Part shown: one piece after another, positions 4,483 to 6,852 of the stretch
Numbering within the stretch: the first letter of the stretch is position 1
Layout of the letters: each line of letters begins with the position of its first letter
Assembly (NCBI GenBank): GCA_017743585.1
Contig: JAGHYP010000153.1
Coordinates: 1-6,852 of the forward strand
Direction: 5' to 3'
Length of the DNA: 6,852 nt
Source: Chloroflexota bacterium
GTDB taxonomy: Bacteria; Chloroflexota; Anaerolineae; Aggregatilineales; UBA2796
The notes under the pieces: model-generated
What the model saw: only the letters and a program-made list of their open reading frames with translations
Told to the model about the DNA's origin: nothing
The model's database searches: none
Position numbers and translations under genes: made by a program

Positions 4483-5718
4483 ATGGAGTCATCGGTTATC
4501 AGGAAAAGTCCGGAGACGGACTTCAGCGCTTTGCTCGAGGAGTCGTTCAGCGCCGTAGAGACTATAGGGCAGCCTGAGCGCGGCGATCTGCTGACGGGGA
4601 CAATTGTCGCCATTGATGAGCAAGGCATGATCGTGGATGTCAAGATGAAGCGCGACGCAGTCGTGCCGCGCGCTGATCTAGAGCGGCTACAAGGCGTCAC
4701 GTTCAAGGTGGGGCAGGAAGTTTCGATCGTCGTGGTCAATCCTGAGGATCAAGAAGGCAACCTTGTGGCCTCGGTCGTGCAGGCGCGCCAGAGCGAGGAT
4801 TGGCTGCGCGCCGAAGAGCTGATGCAAAGCGGCGAGGTGTTCGAAGCAGTAGTGGCGGATGCCAATCGCGGCGGCCTGATCGTGCCGTTTGGCAACTTGC
4901 GCGGCTTCGTCCCTGCTAGCCACGTGGCGGACTTGCCGCGCGGCCTGAGCGAGGACGAGCGCAAGGAGTTCATGATGAGCTTGGTGGACAAGAAGATTTA
5001 CGTCAAGGTGATCGAGGCGAATCGCAGGCGCCGCCGTCTAGTGCTGAGCCAGCGTGAGGCACAACGCGAGCAGCGCGACCAGAACAAAGAATCGCTTCTA
5101 GGGAGCCTGCAAGAGGGCGAGGTGCGGCGCGGTGTGGTCAGCAGCTTGCGCGACTTCGGCGCATTTGTGGATTTGGGCGGCGCCGACGGCTTGATCCACA
5201 TTAGCGAGCTGGCGTGGCATCGCGTCAAGCATCCGAGCGAGCTGCTGACGGTCGGGCAGGAGCTGGACGTGTACATCTTGCGGCTTGATCAAGAGAGCAA
5301 GCGCATCGCGCTCTCGCTCAAGCGTCTGCAGCCGAACCCGTGGTCGCTAATTGACGAGATGTATCATGTTGGCCAGCTAGTGGAAGGCACAATCAGCCGC
5401 GTGGCGGAATTCGGCGCGTTCGTCAGCTTGGCGCCGGGCATCGAGGCGCTGCTGCACACCAATCAAATGAGTGACCCGCCGCCCGACGACCCAACGCAAG
5501 TGCTGCGCGAAGGCGACAAGCTGCTGATGCGCATCATCAGCATCGAGAGCCATCGTCAGCGGCTTGGCTTGAGCCTGAAAGATGTAACAGCCGAGGAGCG
5601 CGCGCGCTGGGCGGAAGAACACGGAACAGTGTTAGCAGTTGTTCCACCCGGCACTGGTAAAAACGCCGCAAGTGCGGTAGACTATTCGGAGGATCAAAAC
5701 GCTGAGGTGGCAAGCTGA
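4483..5718 (+). CDS. rpsA: Ribosomal protein S1-like, four S1 domains
   Basis: A 411-residue RNA-binding protein with four S1 (OB-fold) domains in tandem: about 34-103 (GDLLTGTIVAI onward), 117-190 (ending RRLVLSQREAQ), 211-282 (GVVSSLRDFGAFVDLGGADGLIHISEL) and 296-368 (GTISRVAEFGAFVSLAPGIEALLHTNQM). Domains 3 and 4 carry the classical FGAFV RNA-binding face. Domain 2 (GGLIVPFGNLRGFVPASH) is the form seen in S1 homologues. S1 on the small subunit binds mRNA and helps initiation, especially on messages with weak Shine-Dalgarno sites. The E. coli protein has six domains; shorter versions occur in Gram-positive and Chloroflexota-type bacteria. An acidic N-terminus precedes domain 1, and a short low-complexity tail follows domain 4. 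AGGGAG (4466-4471) lies 11 nt before the ATG, a weakly placed ribosome site, after a leader of about 180 nt. A promoter stands at 4269-4297. Confidence 0.92.
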   Translation: MESSVIRKSPETDFSALLEESFSAVETIGQPERGDLLTGTIVAIDEQGMIVDVKMKRDAVVPRADLERLQGVTFKVGQEVSIVVVNPEDQEGNLVASVVQARQSEDWLRAEELMQSGEVFEAVVADANRGGLIVPFGNLRGFVPASHVADLPRGLSEDERKEFMMSLVDKKIYVKVIEANRRRRRLVLSQREAQREQRDQNKESLLGSLQEGEVRRGVVSSLRDFGAFVDLGGADGLIHISELAWHRVKHPSELLTVGQELDVYILRLDQESKRIALSLKRLQPNPWSLIDEMYHVGQLVEGTISRVAEFGAFVSLAPGIEALLHTNQMSDPPPDDPTQVLREGDKLLMRIISIESHRQRLGLSLKDVTAEERARWAEEHGTVLAVVPPGTGKNAASAVDYSEDQNAEVAS

Positions 5719-5761
5719 GTCTGCGACGTCCTTTAGCAAGCGCACAGAGGTGGCACAGGGC

Positions 5762-5784
5762 AGGGCAGGCGACGCGCTTGCCCT
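5762..5784 (+). terminator. Intrinsic terminator-like hairpin after the S1 gene
   Basis: AGGGCAGGCG (5762-5771) pairs with CGCTTGCCCT (5775-5784) over 10 positions, one as G-T, with a 3-nt loop. It is followed by CGCCTTGTTT, a weak T-rich stretch. It probably ends or attenuates transcription between S1 and S21. Confidence 0.55.
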
Positions 5785-5790
5785 CGCCTT

Positions 5791-5814
5791 GTTTACAGTC
5801 TTGTATACAGACTT
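5791..5814 (+). repeat. Tandem 12-bp repeat with near-palindrome upstream of rpsU
   Basis: GTTTACAGTCTT (5791-5802) is followed directly by GTATACAGACTT (5803-5814), identical at 10 of 12 positions. Within it, AGTCT (5797-5801) and AGACT (5809-5813) flank a central GTATAC, giving a near-palindrome. It lies between the S1 hairpin and the rpsU ribosome site, where an rpsU promoter or regulator site would be expected. I find no convincing -35/-10 pair there. Confidence 0.5.
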
Positions 5815-5850
5815 GCCGAGCTGTGCAGCGTACCTAAGGCAACATATGGG

Positions 5851-5860
5851 AAGGAGGTGA
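5851..5860 (+). promoter_or_regulatory. Very strong Shine-Dalgarno site of rpsU
   Basis: AAGGAGGTGA is complementary to the 3' end of 16S rRNA over its whole length. It lies 9 nt before the ATG at 5870 (12 nt counted from GGAGG). It fixes the start and contrasts with the poor site before the S1 gene. Confidence 0.85.
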
Positions 5861-5869
5861 AAAGGGTCG

Positions 5870-6073
5870 ATGACAACGGTCACGTTGCGTCCGAACGAGA
5901 CGCAGGAGCAATTGTTTCGGCGCTTCCGCAAGCAAGTGGCGAAGAGCGGCATTCTCAGCACTGTGCGCCGCAAGCGTTGGCACATTTCCAAGAGCGAGCT
6001 GCGCCGCATTGCCATAAAGAAAGCCATTCGGCGCGCCCGCCGCAGGCAGCAACGTCAAAGCAATCAAGGTTGA
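5870..6073 (+). CDS. rpsU: 30S ribosomal protein S21
   Basis: A 67-residue, very basic protein matching bacterial S21 in length and layout. The N-terminal strand TTVTLRPNETQEQLFRRFRKQV (residues 2-23) is followed by SGILSTVRRKRWHISKSELRR (25-45) and an Arg/Lys-rich helical tail (IKKAIRRARRRQQRQ). S21 sits on the small subunit near the 3' end of 16S rRNA, close to S1 and the anti-Shine-Dalgarno sequence, and supports initiation. The start is fixed by a near-perfect AAGGAGGTGA. It follows the S1 gene by about 150 bp across a hairpin, and precedes infA on the same strand by 83 bp. A GTG-initiated overlapping frame is a shadow of this gene. Confidence 0.94.
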   Translation: MTTVTLRPNETQEQLFRRFRKQVAKSGILSTVRRKRWHISKSELRRIAIKKAIRRARRRQQRQSNQG

Positions 6074-6081
6074 GGTGCGCT

Positions 6082-6115
6082 GCTCTCATCCCGCTCACTT
6101 TGCTTGGATGAGAGC
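6082..6115 (+). terminator. Hairpin between rpsU and infA, possible terminator or processing site
   Basis: GCTCTCATCC (6082-6091) and GGATGAGAGC (6106-6115) form a perfect 10-bp stem with a 14-nt loop. AGGT (6073-6076) and ACCT (6116-6119) can extend it by 4 bp, leaving a 5-nt bulge. The following ACCTTGCC lacks a T-tract, so partial termination, mRNA stabilisation or processing are all possible. No good promoter lies between it and infA, which argues that some read-through reaches infA. Confidence 0.45.
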
Positions 6116-6146
6116 ACCTTGCCTGACGGTAACAGAAGTTTATAGA

Positions 6147-6154
6147 AAGGAGGG
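6147..6154 (+). promoter_or_regulatory. Shine-Dalgarno site of infA, close to the start codon
   Basis: AAGGAGGG is strong, but GGAGG ends only 3 nt before the ATG at 6157, closer than the usual 5-9 nt. No other start in this frame fits the IF-1 N-terminus better. Confidence 0.65.
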
Positions 6155-6156
6155 CT

Positions 6157-6408
6157 ATGCCCAAAAGCTCTGAGTCGAAGATCGAAGTAGAAGGCGAAGT
6201 GATCGAGACCTTGCCCAATGCCACGTTCCGCGTAGCGCTTGATAATGGACACGAAGTCATGGCGTATCTCTCGGGCAAGATGCGCAAGCATTTCATCCGC
6301 ATCCTGTTGGGCGACCGCGTGCGCGTGGAGCTGAGCGAATACGACCTCAAGCGCGGGCGCATCACCTATCGCTATGTGCGGCACAGCGACGAGGACGACG
6401 AATCCTGA
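6157..6408 (+). CDS. infA: Translation initiation factor IF-1
   Basis: An 83-residue protein with one OB-fold of the S1/IF-1 type. Hallmarks of IF-1 are IEVEGEVIETLPNATFRV (residues 9-26), NGHEVMAYLSGKMRKHFIRILLGDRVRVELS (30-60) and YDLKRGRITYRY (62-73), all in the expected order. IF-1 binds the A site of the 30S subunit and, with IF-2 and IF-3, steers start-codon selection. Typical IF-1 ends soon after the TYR motif at about 72 residues. This one has a slightly longer N-terminus and an acidic tail, RHSDEDDES, of uncertain meaning. It is preceded by rpsU and followed 35 bp later by a membrane permease gene. Usually infA lies in the ribosomal alpha-operon region near rpmJ and rpsM, so this location is unusual and a second copy may exist elsewhere. 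Confidence 0.95.
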   Translation: MPKSSESKIEVEGEVIETLPNATFRVALDNGHEVMAYLSGKMRKHFIRILLGDRVRVELSEYDLKRGRITYRYVRHSDEDDES

Positions 6409-6409
6409 G

Positions 6410-6424
6410 CAGCGCGACGCGCTG
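6410..6424. repeat. Short palindrome between infA and the permease gene
   Basis: CAGCGCG-A-CGCGCTG is a 15-bp dyad with 7-bp arms around one base, starting 1 bp after the infA stop. It may form a small hairpin or be a protein site. There is no T-tract. Confidence 0.35.
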
Positions 6425-6443
6425 ACCCGAAAGGCATCTGTGC

Positions 6444-6852
6444 GTGATCGCATGCTTCTGGCTGAGCTGGGCAGGTCGCTTGGCGCTGCGCCGCCTAGGC
6501 GCCCAATGGCGCTCGTTGCTGACCGTGATCAGCGGCACAGTGCTCAGCGCGACAGTCGGCGCGTTGATTCCGCTATATTCGAGCGCAGTCGCGCAAGTCA
6601 GCATGGTGGAGCGCCTCAATCAGCTGCCGCCGGAAGAAGTCCACGCGCTCGCCAGCCTTTCCATCATCCCGAAGCGGCGCTCAGAGCCGCTCTCGGCGCT
6701 CATCGAGCGGTACGATGCGCAATTTCGTGCGCTTGCCGCGGCGCACTTTGACGCCTTTCCCGCTTGGCTGAGCCAAATCGCTTTTTACGCAGAGTCAAGC
6801 GCGCTCGCCATCAATCCGCCGCCTGAGATCGGCGAGACGCGCATTCCTGATC
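6444..6852 (+). CDS. FtsX-like ABC transporter permease, N-terminal part
   Basis: The open frame runs off the right end, giving 136 residues. The first 23 are basic (GRLALRRLGAQWR, 11-23). They are followed by one clear membrane helix at about 24-46 (LLTVISGTVLSATVGALIPLYS), then a soluble segment with LNQLPPEEVHAL and many charged residues. One N-terminal helix followed by a large extracytoplasmic domain is the layout of FtsX/MacB-type permeases, and this start resembles very large Chloroflexota permeases I recall. The later membrane helices and any ATPase partner are outside the window, so family assignment is tentative. I take GTG 6444 as start because AAAGG (6430-6434) lies 9 nt upstream. 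TTG 6480 is an alternative that would remove 12 residues. The preceding stop in frame is at 6423. It may be read together with infA. Confidence 0.6.
   Translation, partial: MIACFWLSWAGRLALRRLGAQWRSLLTVISGTVLSATVGALIPLYSSAVAQVSMVERLNQLPPEEVHALASLSIIPKRRSEPLSALIERYDAQFRALAAAHFDAFPAWLSQIAFYAESSALAINPPPEIGETRIPD

Noticed and set aside
5857..6111. Overlapping plus-strand frame starting with GTG inside the rpsU ribosome site
   Set aside because: It overlaps S21 in another frame, has no independent ribosome site and resembles no known protein.
6119..6146. Possible infA promoter, TTGCCT with TATAGA at 16 bp
   Set aside because: Transcription would start at about 6153, leaving the transcript without its Shine-Dalgarno sequence.
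6374..6751. A 125-residue Arg/Ala-rich frame at the right end
   Set aside because: It overlaps infA and the permease in another frame; the permease frame has a membrane helix and normal composition.
1..6852. CRISPR array, tRNA, integrase or toxin-antitoxin system
   Set aside because: I saw no regularly spaced repeats, no cloverleaf-like sequence and no such protein motifs anywhere in the window.

Overview
The window reads as a contig end from a moderately GC-rich bacterium, most likely Chloroflexota from a metagenome. That placement is my inference. It rests on a short four-S1-domain ribosomal S1 protein, an actinobacterial/archaeal-type inositol-phosphate synthase, a MaoC/CitE-like pair, and the start of a large FtsX-like permease of a type I associate with Chloroflexota. 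Actinobacteria are a less likely alternative. The first 19 bases are the Tn5/Nextera mosaic end, so they are library adapter and not genome.

Left part (1-1315, minus strand): a truncated HpcH/HpaI (CitE-like) acyl-CoA lyase overlaps by ATGA the end of a MaoC-type hydratase gene. Together they look like a hydratase plus C-C lyase acting on a short branched dicarboxyl-CoA. The pair has its own promoter with a dyad over the -35 box. Upstream on the same strand is a small HNH nuclease gene with its own -10 box.

Middle (1316-4125): an acyl-CoA dehydrogenase gene on the plus strand is broken by a frameshift near 2070. It also carries lysine where most family members have the catalytic glutamate. 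It converges, across a perfect 10-bp hairpin, on a myo-inositol-1-phosphate synthase gene on the minus strand. The Shine-Dalgarno sequence places that gene's start at a GTG at 3957.

Right part (4126-6852, plus strand): a divergent regulatory region holds a 19-bp palindrome and a strong sigma-70-type promoter. It is followed by translation genes: S1 (rpsA-like), S21 (rpsU) and IF-1 (infA), with hairpins between them. Close behind infA, 35 bp later, starts a membrane permease that runs off the contig.

No unmistakably new system is visible. The points most worth a second look are the doubly damaged or atypical acyl-CoA dehydrogenase, the rpsA-rpsU-infA grouping outside the usual ribosomal operon, and several palindromes at promoters.
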